A stretch of 14,333 nt of DNA from Lichtheimia corymbifera B2541 (GCA_000697475.1 JNEU01000993.1:1-14333), one strand, 5' to 3'. Shown: positions 1 through 9,402, numbered from the stretch's first letter. Numbers and translations: made by a program. Notes: a model not told the origin generated them from the letters alone.

Positions 1-1
1 T

Positions 2-727
2 ACCAATCAAGCATGCAAACCACCATCATCGACAACCAAAAGAGTCCGTTTGTTACCTTACCTTGACCGAGTTTCTCGATATATACAAAAAGATGCAGTC
101 GACGATGTGTATAATCCTCGCGGTGATGGTAATTGCGGTTTTCGATCACTGGCAAAGGCCCTTCTTGGTGATGAGAAGTTTTACAAGCAAGTGAAGAACA
201 GCATGCTGGCCACATATTCTAAGAATAAGCAAACACTTTACAAAGGATACAACCACAAAAGATTGCCTATTACCTTGGATGAAAATAGCAATGAGTGGTT
301 CATCAACTTCGAGTGCTCGCAAATCGCTGCTGATACATATGGGTTACCAATCGCTATATATGGTCGACAATCATATTTATTCCTTCCTTGCAATATCACC
401 CCATCTCAAGCTCGCAGCCTCAACCCGATCGTTTTACTCTATGTTGGTGGAAAAGGTAACGATGATGGCAATCATATTGTCTGGGTAAAAATCAAGAAAG
501 GTGCAATCATCAAGTGGCCATCCATCGATCCATTTCGCAAAGCAACCGTCACCAAGGATGTCACCACGGACCCATGGTACATTGTCTTCCCTGATGTATT
601 CCATCACACGGTCGATCCAGGTGTTGGATCATCTCGTTCAGTCCCTAAAACACCAGCCGACTCATATTACATTTCTTCAGAAGAAAGCGATACCGAAGAA
701 GTACTTGATTGGACGACATCATCATAG
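2..727 (+). CDS. OTU-domain cysteine protease, 3' part of a probable transposon-encoded protein (5' partial)
   Basis: The reading frame is open from base 2 to the TAG-terminated end, with no ATG before the domain, so the gene starts outside the window. Counting from base 2, the segment has about 241 residues. The OTU nucleophile motif DGNCGFRSLA is clear, with the catalytic Cys codon at 134-136, and a downstream GNHIVWVKI block supplies the likely catalytic His (codon 473-475). OTU proteins cleave ubiquitin or related conjugates. The PYLDRVSRYI lead-in before DGNCGFR and the tryptophan-containing tail after the His resemble OTU modules at the C-terminus of transposon proteins such as MULE-like ones; this is recalled family knowledge, not a search result. 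The upstream stretch rich in Lys, Pro, Ser and Thr (TTKRVR) fits a linker. The C-terminus is acidic (ESDTEE). A stand-alone host OTU deubiquitinase remains possible, because no transposase domain is visible here. Confidence 0.72.
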   Translation, partial: TNQACKPPSSTTKRVRLLPYLDRVSRYIQKDAVDDVYNPRGDGNCGFRSLAKALLGDEKFYKQVKNSMLATYSKNKQTLYKGYNHKRLPITLDENSNEWFINFECSQIAADTYGLPIAIYGRQSYLFLPCNITPSQARSLNPIVLLYVGGKGNDDGNHIVWVKIKKGAIIKWPSIDPFRKATVTKDVTTDPWYIVFPDVFHHTVDPGVGSSRSVPKTPADSYYISSEESDTEEVLDWTTSS

Positions 728-948
728 CTTATTGGATTTCACTTAGACTTTCTATTTCTCTTTCTTTTTATTATATCTATAGACATGCAAATATATCTTA
801 TCTCTTCAGTTCGTAATTGGTATTTAGTGCATCGGCCTTTATTGATCGTATTAATCAGTGTTATGTGGTAAAGAATACTCGTAAAAAGGCACCACGCATC
901 ATGCTATAATAACACCTTCCACTCTATCATGCACTTTTGATACCATCA

Positions 949-1042
949 TGCACCCCCCTCACCAGCAGACAGCAGAAAAAAGCTATGCCGCCTATCGGGA
1001 TCTGAAAAATTTGGTGAGGGGGGTGCACATGAGGGGGGTGCA
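949..1042. repeat. 15-bp perfect inverted repeat plus a third direct copy (GAGGGGGGTGCA)
   Basis: TGCACCCCCCTCACC at 949-963 is the exact reverse complement of GGTGAGGGGGGTGCA at 1013-1027. A third copy of the 12-mer GAGGGGGGTGCA follows at 1031-1042. The two arms enclose 49 bases. It could be a paired binding site for a zinc-finger regulator upstream of gene A. It could also be the terminal repeat of a small mobile element, or of the element carrying the OTU ORF. The sequence alone does not decide. Confidence 0.6.
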
Positions 1043-1081
1043 AATAGCCCAGCCCCATCCGCGGTTGTGAGGGTGGTTAGG

Positions 1082-1090
1082 TTTTAAATT
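1082..1090 (+). promoter_or_regulatory. Possible TATA-like element of gene A
   Basis: TTTTAAATT lies about 55 bases before the ATG of gene A and is followed by a C/T-rich leader (CTTGTTCTTGTTCCACAACCC). The position is plausible for a fungal core promoter with a short leader. The motif is weak and there is no expression evidence. Confidence 0.25.
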
Positions 1091-1143
1091 TGGTGGGGAC
1101 TGGCTGAGTCGCACTTGTTCTTGTTCCACAACCCACTCAAACA

Positions 1144-3182
1144 ATGACGGAACCTATTTTGGACGGCGTCTGCCAGCAACCCAGGCTTATAGCAACCACC
1201 GAAAAATACGCACAGCTTGTTCACGATTCAACGACTGAGCTCCATCAACCTGTTCAATCGATCTTGTCAGCCTTAGATCGACGCGCCATTGGCCTCACTA
1301 AATGCACCAGCTTTGAATCTGCTCTTCGCGATGCCAACCTTATGCAGCAACTCTCGCCATCTTCACCACTTGGTTACTTGCGTGCAGCCAAAGTTTACAG
1401 TCAACAAGGAAAACAAAGTCGTGTCATTGATATATGCAACAAGGGGCTGTGCATGGTGGACCCCAGCGATACGCATTGTGCTACATTGCAGAAACTGCAA
1501 ACGGTTGCTATGGAACGTGAAAACAGCCGTATCGACTTTATCAGCCAACTACCTATCGACATTGTTATTACAACTCTCATTCCAATGATCATGGAGAATA
1601 ACAAGGTGAAGGCATTCACACCATGTCCATATTTGCAAGTGAGCAATGTTTGGCGCGACCGTATAGTCCAATGCTTCAATGGACTACGTTTCGAGGTGGA
1701 TGAAGGTGACGACAGGTCACAGGCCGTTCAGTTTGCCCCGCACACCAAATCGTTACATATTTACCAAACGACGGATGGAAATTGGCTGAGCGACTTTATT
1801 AAGGATAATGGTTTCTCATCGTTAGAGGATTTACATATTTATGGTATGTATGGTGCATATATGACCTCTTTTTGAAGTGTCACTCATTCATTACTGTCTT
1901 TAATGAAGGGTACAGAGGCGATGACATTGATGAGTTATTATCAGCGTTGAAATCAGTCAGCAGCACTTTGACCCATTTGGAAGTGGATTTTTATGGCGTG
2001 TATGAGTTCTCGACACACGAATTGCTATTAGCTTGCCCGAATCTGCTTACGTTCGAGATACATCAAGCACCTGATCTCGACTTTGACATTCCAGCAACAT
2101 TGCCTGATTTAACAACCTTGTGTATTTTTGAAGCAGACGAGCCAATCACCTGCGATCAGATCATCAGCATATGCAAGCGTTTTCCATCACTCAAAGATCT
2201 TTCGCTTTATCCATGCAAGGACTTTTCATCAGCACTCATTATCTCTGAATACCTTCCACGACTGAAATGGCTTCATATTGAAATGGTTGTGACATCTGTT
2301 CGACTTTCCTATTCGGACCAAGCACCCCAAAGTGATGAACCCGGATTAACACGTCTTGTTACCGAATGCGATGAGGAAGAATTGGAGGATCATTTTTTCG
2401 AGGATATCGGTGCGATTATAATGAAACACCACAGCACCCTCCAAGATCTTATTTGGGCTTTACCTACTTGTCCTGGCACTGCAAATTCGGGTTGTAACGT
2501 TCAATATCCTCGTCTCAAGAAATTTTATACGTCTTGCGCTGGAAGGCAGATACCACGCAATGCGCCTATGCTAGAAGACCTGGTACTGAACTCAACCATC
2601 ATCAGTGAGCACCCCGAAGTCCTTGACGCGACACCACTCCACTTGAAGAAGCTCGAATTCTACCTCTTCGATCCAGTCCATCCTGCCGACAAGTCATCTA
2701 TCATCAGGTTCCTTAATCGTATTTCCCAAGGACTTGGACTCAAAGAACTTAATATCGTTTTCAACTCCCTCGACACTATTGACAACATGCTGGATCCTAT
2801 ATACCTTCATCATCACCTTGAATGCCTAAAGATCCGCTTCACCGGGGAATGGGACTCAAATCGAATGGACACCTTTTTGCATGGTCTGGTCGAAGCTTGT
2901 CCTCGTTTGGTCTCTCTTGAACTCATAGCCAAAATGGCACCGACACCCTCTTCAGTGATCACCTTGAAACGACTCGAGCATTTAAAGGAGTTTACATTCT
3001 CACCAGCCAGGGAGATACAAGATGAACACAGCTTTTGGCATGCGATTCGGACGTTTGATCAGCTAAAGATTATTAAGCTTCACCCGACTGATATAGACAA
3101 CAACCCCAGCATTGTGCATCTCAAGCACCAAAGACCCGACATTAACATTATCCGTGACATGTACCTTATCCCATTGCTGTAG
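1144..3182 (+). CDS. Gene A: TPR/F-box/LRR protein (two exons, about 657 aa), Dia2/Pof3-like architecture
   Basis: Joining 1144-1843 to 1909-3182 gives one intact frame of about 657 residues. Residues about 23-105 are TPR-like helices (FESALRDANLMQQL, then SPLGYLRAAKVYSQQGK). Residues about 130-175 are an F-box (RIDFISQLPIDIV, ending in VSNVWRDRIV), the Skp1-binding module of SCF ubiquitin ligases. The rest is a series of LRRs with L-x-x-L-x-(I/L) strands: LKDLSLYP, LKWLHIEM, LKKLEFYL, LKELNIVF, LECLKIRF and LKIIKLHP. This domain order is that of S. cerevisiae Dia2 and S. pombe Pof3; orthology to them is not claimed. The predicted role is substrate recognition for ubiquitination. The ATG at 1144 aligns with the start of gene C. 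The unspliced frame ends at a TGA soon after the donor, so splicing is needed to reach the LRRs. It is closest to gene C and converges on gene B. Confidence 0.85.
1844..1908 (+). other. Intron of gene A (65 nt, phase 1)
   Basis: The donor GTATGT follows LHIY plus one base and the acceptor is ATGAAG. Splicing gives LHIYG-YRGDDIDELLSAL, which aligns with the spliced product of gene C at QIKG-FGNKDDTRFLSAL. Length 65 explains the change of frame between the exons. The same position and phase are used in all four paralogs. Confidence 0.85.
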
Positions 3183-3330
3183 CTTTTTTCACAGAATACA
3201 TTATTTGCAATCCACATATATTAAAATTCTTCCACATGGTTGAGAACTGTATGCCCTATAAACGTTTATTGAATGGTGATTTATATAATATATTCGATGG
3301 CTAACCAGATGACACCCTGTAATGATTACT

Positions 3331-3336
3331 AATAAA
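3331..3336 (+). terminator. Candidate polyadenylation signal of gene A
   Basis: AATAAA lies about 150 bases after the gene A stop and is the only exact hexamer on this strand between the convergent stops. Confidence 0.4.
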
Positions 3337-3373
3337 TGGTTATGGGTAATGATATTGGGGAAACAAGTATTAC

Positions 3374-3379
3374 TTTATT
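3374..3379 (-). terminator. Candidate polyadenylation signal of gene B
   Basis: TTTATT on the plus strand reads AATAAA on the minus strand, about 25 bases past the gene B stop. The sequence around it (CTAGAGTCCAACTAAATAAA) is conserved in the decayed copy near 13075-13094, which supports a real 3' end here. Confidence 0.5.
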
Positions 3380-3402
3380 TAGTTGGACTCTAGCAAGCAT
3401 AT

Positions 3403-5451
3403 CTAGTAATTGAAGTTTGATGATGCAATAATATGAATATCACGCCTGGCCTCCATTAGTAGGTCTAGAGCCACCGTATCGTCGTTAGATCCTGAAATCA
3501 CCTTGATCGACTTTAAGGTCTTCAATGTTCCCAAGCTGATGATCGCCATACGTGACATGTCGATGATAGGGAGAGTAATGTCTTTGAGGCGTTTCAATCG
3601 TACAAGGTATACGATAGCTTCATCCATGATACCCCGCTCGCATCGGACATGGAGTTGTTCCAGTAAAGGGCAATGGATCGAGATTCCTTTCATAAATCGG
3701 TCGAATGTGTGAGGAAGTCGTCGTGGGATGTGAAGGTCCAAGCATCTTAATTCAGGCATGTTGTGAATAGCGGTATACCAGGCTTCATCATTGAATGTGT
3801 CAGGATGGATATAGAGCTCCAATGATCGCATGTGGATTTGCTGATTTAAAAAGTGGTGCAGCTGATGTTCATGATAAGGATGCAGACGTTGTTCACCAAG
3901 ATTTAACTCCAGTGTTCGAAGGTTCTTGGTGCATTTCAGTGATTCACACAAACCGGAGCATTTCAGAATAGCGTCCATGTCCACTTCCAGCTCTTCGATA
4001 TTGGGTGCATACTTTGGAATCCACGATCCATAACCAGCGTTTGATTCTAAATGACGATATTCCATTACGAGACGACGCAAAAGAGGAAACACCAGATCCA
4101 TTTCTTTGCCTGGGGTGCCAACACAAATGTCGAGTACATGAAGGGTGGTGTGGTTGCTTTTCAACAAGGTGTCGATGCCGCCTGGATCATAGTAAGTGAT
4201 TTCTGGATGATGGATTTGAATACATTGTAAGCCGGGTGCAGGAGAATGCTCCATTGGAAAATTGTCCCAATAGTGGTGGAAGCCGCCCGAGGAGTACTGG
4301 AGACATTTCAATGATGGGCAATACTGCTGGATATCAGTCAACGCCATTGATTCCTGCCAAGGGTGGATGTCCAAATATTCAAGCGACGGTACTTGCTTTA
4401 ATAGTAATAACATGTTGTCATGGTCAATGAATTCCTCTTGAACTATCATCCGTAATACTTTGAGTGATGGAAATAGTTGCTCTGGCAAACGTGTAAGGTC
4501 GATGGTGGAAGCATATCTGATGACCAATTCCTCCAGGCGTGGACAACTCGATAACACGTCTGCCATCCGAACAATTGATCCATGAAGATCCTCAATCCTC
4601 AAATGTGTCAAATTGCTGCTGCTGTTGGGTCCCAATGTCTGCAAGAGATGACCAAGATCCTTCGCATAATAATCTGTTATGACACGGTGTATTAATCTTC
4701 TTGCCTATTGATACATTGAATCATCTTACCTTCCAAATCAAAACAAGTCAAACAAGAAAAATCCACTTGATCAAAGAGATTGGTCTCATCGGGATGATTG
4801 TGATAGTCTTGCATCTTCAATGATCCAACATAGGGCACAAAGGCATAAAGTTCACTGTTGTCCTCGTATGGAGACGCCGTATAAAACGTCAATCCGCCAT
4901 CCACTGCAAGAAAGCGTTCTCGCCAAGCACGCGATACGTGCAAATAGGGGCACCCCACTTCAGCGTACCATCGTCGATCTTCCATCGTCTTTGGTAGAAT
5001 ATAACATCGAACGATTTCCATTGGCAACTGGCTAATAAAGTCGATCCTCTTACTCAAAGGGTATTCAGCATCCTTTTTGTTGCATTGTAACTGGTCATAA
5101 ACATGGTGATGATCATCCTCCAAATGATGATGATGATGATAAGCCAAGGCCATTTTCATAGGCTTCAATAGCTGCTGTTTGTCGACCTTGTTGTCTGTAT
5201 ATATCGCCTTGACATAAGAACCCCAGAGGTGATGAAGGAAGCAGTGTCTGAATTTCAGCAGCGTCACGTGAAGCCGTTTCAAAGTCTGCACAAGCTGCCG
5301 ATGCTGTAGCTCGATCGTATAAAAGGTTGCCTAATCGTTGCTTGCAATGCTGAATCTCAGTTGTGGCATGTGCGATTCGTTGATGGAGAGGGTCAATTGG
5401 TGTTGGGATTGAGGCTTGTTGAGCATCTTGGGTTGACATGGGCGAGGTCAT
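3403..5451 (-). CDS. Gene B: TPR/F-box/LRR protein, frameshifted in exon 1 (possible pseudogene)
   Basis: Exon 1 runs from about 5451 down to 4730, and exon 2 from 4673 to 3403. The frame from 5451 encodes TPR-like helices (FETASRDAAEIQTLLPSSPL, GFLCQGDIYRQQGRQTAAIE), then enters a (TCA)n run at 5124-5140 and stops at TGA 5113. The F-box (RIDFISQLPMEIV, ending in VSRAWRERFL) lies in another frame, so one frameshift in or next to the repeat must be bridged. No GT-AG pair spans it. After the intron the LRRs are intact (LKVLRMIV, LEYLDIHP, LRRLVMEY, LRTLELNL, LRCLDLHI, LEQLHVRC, LKRLKDITL). ATG 5451 is chosen because its distance to the TPR block (25 residues) matches gene A (26); ATGs at 5529 and 5490 are in frame upstream. 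A sequencing error, a decayed gene or a shorter F-box/LRR product are all possible. Confidence 0.75.
4674..4729 (-). other. Intron of gene B (56 nt, phase 1)
   Basis: On the minus strand the donor is GTAAGA and the acceptor is ATAACAG. Splicing yields FDLE-DYYAKDLGHLLQTL followed by SSSNLTHL, which aligns with gene A at the same place (YRGDDIDELLSAL, then SSTLTHL). The unspliced frame stops inside the intron at TAA. Confidence 0.82.
5124..5140. repeat. ATG/CAT trinucleotide run in gene B exon 1
   Basis: Five ATG units plus AT on the plus strand. On the coding strand it reads as a Ser run (TCA) in the TPR frame and as a His run (CAT) in the F-box frame, so this is where the two frames of gene B meet. 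Confidence 0.8.
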
Positions 5452-5882
5452 GGTATGTGTTTGTGTGAGTGAGAGAGTGGGAACAGGCATGAAATTGCTG
5501 CAGTGGGCGGATAAGGAAGAAGGTGACACAAACCTTCTCTGATTATCATACAGCAGCCCTTTTTACAGCTGCTCTTGCTGTCCATGTATGGTGACGATCC
5601 ATATGACTAAAGATGACAAAATTATGAAGATGCAAGAAATCGCTACGGCTCCAGCGATGGTATTGGCACCGTATGGCCCTAAAGGAAATATGCACATATG
5701 TGTTTTTTGTCATACGCTCGCGATACTTGATGTTCCTATTACGTGGCAACCATTACTATAGCATTACTAGTAAAACCATTTGTGGAATAGGAAAAAGGAG
5801 TATTGACAGGGTTGCTATGTGTGTTCTAGAAAAGTTGGAGAATAATAAGACTGGCGGTGCCTTTGTCAATAGGATGATGAAT

Positions 5883-5893
5883 AAGGCCACGTG
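5883..5893. promoter_or_regulatory. E-box-containing 11-mer, copy 1 (AAGGCCACGTG)
   Basis: An exact 11-base match to the copy at 6166-6176 in the same intergenic region. CACGTG is the classic bHLH-factor core site. Function is inferred only from the motif and its duplication. Confidence 0.3.
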
Positions 5894-6165
5894 AAATCGG
5901 TGCAGGCATGTGTGCAATGTTACACACGTATGGATTGGCCGATCATCCTATCCCATCATCCACATACACGCTCGTTTTATCAGTAACCACCAACTAGTGA
6001 TCCTGCTAGCGATATGACTTCCTGACTAAGAGACGATCAATATGGATATAACTAACAATGACATGCATGAGCATTTGCCTTGAATTTGGAGATTACCTTT
6101 ACCATACGACTTTAAAGATGAATGACCATGAAATATAATGCATCATGGTGTTCCCAATACTTAAC

Positions 6166-6176
6166 AAGGCCACGTG
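6166..6176. promoter_or_regulatory. E-box-containing 11-mer, copy 2 (AAGGCCACGTG)
   Basis: Second exact copy, about 280 bases from the first and about 600 bases upstream of the gene C ATG. Confidence 0.3.
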
Positions 6177-6734
6177 GAGATCGAGAACGGTGATAATTTT
6201 GCCGAAAATGGTGGACAAGTCGCAAAAAAGGAAAAAGGGTGGGAATCTGATGCAGATACATCGATGCATGTCGTGTAACCGCATATGTTGATGATCTTCT
6301 GAGATGCTTTAATAGCAAACCTAGCATTGAATCAGCATCCCCATATCAGATTGCGTATATGTATAAAAATGAGAGCATGTATATGCGGTATACAGATATA
6401 GTTGGGATGCATTTGGTGTGGATGGTGTGGTGGAATAATACCAAGTTGAGATAGGACAATCGTTATATGTCACACCAATGTGCTAAAAAAGGAGTCATGT
6501 GGCGCTGGTGCAACACACCCCAACCGGAATACTTTATCATATTCCTTTGATGACGAGTAATATAAGCGATATATACATCGCGACCACGGTATCATTTGCA
6601 GTCGTGGATCATTTTAATCCGTTGCCACTGAAACGTTAATGATGATGGATCAGGATGGATAAAGAGGAAAAGGATGATGATGATTTGCATGCATGTGTGG
6701 CGGGTGTTTCACTAAAAAGTCTGATATGCAGTCT

Positions 6735-6740
6735 TATAAG
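6735..6740 (+). promoter_or_regulatory. Possible TATA-like element of gene C
   Basis: TATAAG lies about 40 bases before the chosen ATG at 6780. If it works as a TATA box, transcription would start close to that ATG and exclude the upstream in-frame ATGs at 6693 and 6726. The evidence is weak. Confidence 0.25.
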
Positions 6741-6779
6741 GGGCGTTGCCTTGGCGTTTCCTGGTTCAGCACTGCAACC

Positions 6780-8865
6780 ATGTCTTCCCCGATTTGGAAC
6801 CATTTATGCCAACCACCCACCCTCGTAGCAACCTTCACTGAAGAGCATGCAAAAATTGTTCACGATTCAACCACCCAACTCCATCAATCTTTGCATTCCA
6901 TCTTGTCTACATTGAATCGGCGTGCCATTGCATTGACCGACCTCGCCAACTTTGAATCTGCTGTTCGCGATGCCGAGCTTATGCAGCAACTCCCCTTCTT
7001 CAGCACTTGGTTATCTGTGTGAAGCCAGAATTTACAGCGAACAAGGAAAACAACGTCATGTGATCGATATTTGCAGCAAGGGACTCAGTATGGTTGATAC
7101 CAAGGATCCTGGTTACAGCACATTACAACACGCCAGGGCCACTGCCGAGCAACGTGACAACAAATGCATTGACTTTGTCAGCCAACTACCTGCCGAACTG
7201 GTCATGACAACACTCGTTCCCATGTTTATGGATGATTCTTCGCTGAGTGCATCAAAGCCATGTGCCTATTTATATGTGTCGAATCCATGGCGCGATTGCA
7301 TTATCCAGTCGCTTGATGGATTACGCTTTCTGATTGAAGAAACGGATGATGAGGCGGTTGACCAGCTGTCACACGTTGTTAAATTTGCCAAGCACACCAA
7401 GGCGTTATATATTTCATGCTATTCTCATGGAACATGGCTGAGTGATTTATTGCATCAACATGGTTTTTCGTCGTTACGAGATGTCCAAATTAAAGGTAAG
7501 TTGCGATTCTTCTTTTCCTTCTTCGTCTTTATTTATTTACGATTGATAAAATTAGGCTTTGGCAACAAGGATGATACCCGGTTTCTCTCGGCATTAGAGG
7601 AAATCAGCAGCACTTTGAGGAGCTTTTATATCAGCATCAGCGTTGACTCGGATGATGATGATGATGATGATGATCACGACGTACTACCAATAGCCGACAT
7701 TGTATCTACATGTCCCAACCTGGTGTCAATGGGCATGCGCAAACCATTCAATCCCGATTTCAGTTCTCTCCCTATGACATCATGGCACTCGTTGACGAAG
7801 CTATGGATTATTCAATCAACAACAAAGATCAGCCTTGATCATGTGGAGGCGATTGGGGAGCGGTTTCCATCACTCAAGAAGCTTATACTTTCTCCATGCA
7901 CTGATCTGCAATCATCATTGCTGGTTACCGACTATTGGCCATCCATGAACAGCCTCGAATGTGTGATATTCGATGAAGGAGTTGAGATGTCATGCTCAAT
8001 TGAAGGAGGAAGCATATATGAAGAACAGAAACAGCAGACCATCATCTATTTTTCGCTTCACTCTCAGAGCCGCGGCCGGTTCGATCCCAACCATGTCAGT
8101 AGCTTATTGCAAAAGTACCAAGGATGCATGCTTCAACTGGTGATGGGTATTCATCATGATGTCCATGAAGAAGACGGCATTTACACGATTCAGTATCCTC
8201 GGCTCAAGAAGCTTTTGCTTTATCAATCGGGATGGTGGATACCAAGAAACGCACCCCTCATTGAAAAATTGGAACTCCATGTCGATACCATCAATCTATT
8301 TCCGCAGGTGCTCGAGACGATCCCACCTAATTTGAAAAAGCTAGAAATGAATCTTCAAGGATTTCCTGTTGCTGATGGCTCTGCTATTGTACGCTACTTT
8401 CACCGCTTGTCATGGCATTCAAGTTTAAAGGATCTCGGTATCGTTTTCAGCCATCGGAATATATTTGTCGATGACATTGTGGATGCCTTTTGCTATTGCA
8501 GAAAGCTGGAACGTTTAAAAATCGACTTTGACATGGGTTGGGATGGCTTGAAGATGGAAGGCTATCTTCTTAAGGTGGCCAAAGGATGCCCACGGTTGAC
8601 TTGTGTTCAAATCCATTGCAACGACGCCCTATCCATCAAGACATTACACGCCTTTCAGCAACTAAAAAACCTGGAGCAATTGCAGTTATCAATCCAAGGC
8701 GCTGAGAAGCAGGAGGGATTCTGGAAAGCGATTGAATCGATTACACAGCTCAAGCTAATCAGGCTATATCATCACCCTGCAATGTACAATTTCGACATCA
8801 AGCGTCTAAGACAACATTGCCCTGAAATGCGGATCACAACCGGTGCCTTTTTTTCACCCTTTTGA
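6780..8865 (+). CDS. Gene C: TPR/F-box/LRR protein, frameshifted in exon 1 (possible pseudogene)
   Basis: The closest relative of gene A in the window. From ATG 6780 the frame gives MSSPIWNHLCQPPTLVAT and on through FESAVRDAELMQQL, then is lost at 6993-6997 and stops at 7020-7022. The continuation PSSALGYLCEARIYSEQGKQ is in another frame and runs to 8865. The paralogs have one more residue there (LSPSSPLG, LLPSSPLG, MDPASALG), so a 2-nt deletion is the simplest cause. The F-box (IDFVSQLPAELV, ending in VSNPWRDCII) and the LRRs (LKKLILSP, LKKLLLYQ, LKKLEMNL, LKDLGIVF, LERLKIDF, LEQLQLSI) are open. A GAT run at about 7653-7673 encodes an acidic Asp tract absent from gene A. ATG 6780 was preferred over 6693 and 6726 because it aligns with the start of gene A. 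A sequencing error in the CCCC/TT run, a pseudogene, or initiation downstream (for example the ATG of GLSMVD) are alternatives. Confidence 0.78.
7496..7555 (+). other. Intron of gene C (60 nt, phase 1, stop-free)
   Basis: Donor GTAAGT and acceptor AAATTAG. Splicing restores QIKG-FGNKDDTRFLSAL, matching gene A. Unlike the other three introns, it is a multiple of three and contains no stop in the reading frame. The unspliced message therefore stays open and would add 20 mostly hydrophobic residues. Confidence 0.82.
7653..7673. repeat. GAT trinucleotide run in gene C exon 2
   Basis: Consecutive GAT codons encode a run of Asp between two LRR units (after ISISVDS). Genes A, B and D lack it at the aligned position. 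It is probably slippage in a surface loop. Confidence 0.75.
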
Positions 8866-9402
8866 GATCGTTAGTATGTACATCTTTTTCATGAGATCCA
8901 ATAAATTCTTAAACCCTGTGCTTTCATTGCTGGGTATATACAATATATAAGCAGGTTAGAATGCATCAACAATGAAATCGCTTTCAGATCGATCAATCTC
9001 TCGATTCTGTATGTGTATGTGGGTAACGTGATTCAAATGCTGATGGAGCAGAGCCAATGATGGCGTAAACAAACATGCGGGTTGTGTTGCATGGTTGGCA
9101 TATTTATTTGGCTGTCGAGAGAACAGGTGTACAAAGTTGGATAACGAAAGCAACACCGTTATTACCTACATCATGGATCATTTAAATACTGCTTGCCTTT
9201 GGCAAGAGGCATATTGGATGCTATAATGGTGTGAATGAAAAAAAAAAGATGATCATCTTATGCACCAGCACACGATGTTACACAGGGATGATGATTTGCT
9301 GGAGTAACTTTACCGAACAAAGCCGAGAAAATACGCGTACACGTTCACATTACAAGGGTTCAAATGTGTACGATGATTAAAGCTTTATTATGATATTGGA
9401 TA
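8866..9402. other. Intergenic region between gene C and the foldback element
   Basis: It holds the gene C polyadenylation signal at 8900-8905, followed by AT-rich DNA with an A10 run near 9239. Short ORFs are present, for example on the minus strand at 8956-9156, but they have no recognisable domain. Nothing else was identified. Confidence 0.45.
8900..8905 (+). terminator. Candidate polyadenylation signal of gene C
   Basis: AATAAA lies about 35 bases after the gene C stop codon, a usual distance for a compact fungal 3' UTR. Confidence 0.5.

Larger units (their letters stand above)
728..1143. other. Intergenic region between the OTU ORF and gene A
   Basis: There is no credible ORF here. The first 150 bases after the OTU stop are T-rich (a run of TTTCTATTTCTCTTTC type) and probably form the 3' untranslated region; no clean AATAAA was seen. 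Bases 949-1042 hold three copies of a G-rich 12-mer, two of them as an inverted repeat (listed separately). The last about 60 bases are the putative core promoter and leader of gene A. Confidence 0.6.
5452..6779. other. Divergent intergenic region between genes B and C
   Basis: About 1.3 kb separate the divergent starts of gene B (-) and gene C (+). Short ORFs occur on both strands, but none has a recognisable domain or a paralog in the window. The gene B side has a long pyrimidine-rich leader on the minus strand just upstream of ATG 5451. The 11-mer AAGGCCACGTG, which contains a CACGTG E-box, occurs twice, at 5883-5893 and 6166-6176. No transposon ends or RNA genes were recognised. Confidence 0.5.

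Noticed and set aside
1289..1588. Second-frame ORF inside gene A exon 1
   Set aside because: It is the shifted frame of the same DNA. The similar MPxLCSNS peptide at the head of the open frame in gene C is the same shadow, not a conserved protein.
5113..5250. An intron that would bridge the frame break in gene B
   Set aside because: No GT donor lies between the TPR block and the TGA at 5113, and using GTs inside the TPR block would remove conserved residues.
5546..6327. Several 60-73-codon ORFs between genes B and C
   Set aside because: They are short, overlap on both strands, show no domain and have no paralog in the window.
9350..9370. GGTTCAAAT, resembling a tRNA T-arm B-box
   Set aside because: No matching A-box, acceptor stem or cloverleaf can be formed around it. 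The GTTCGAAT strings near 13651 and 14325 belong to the repeat.
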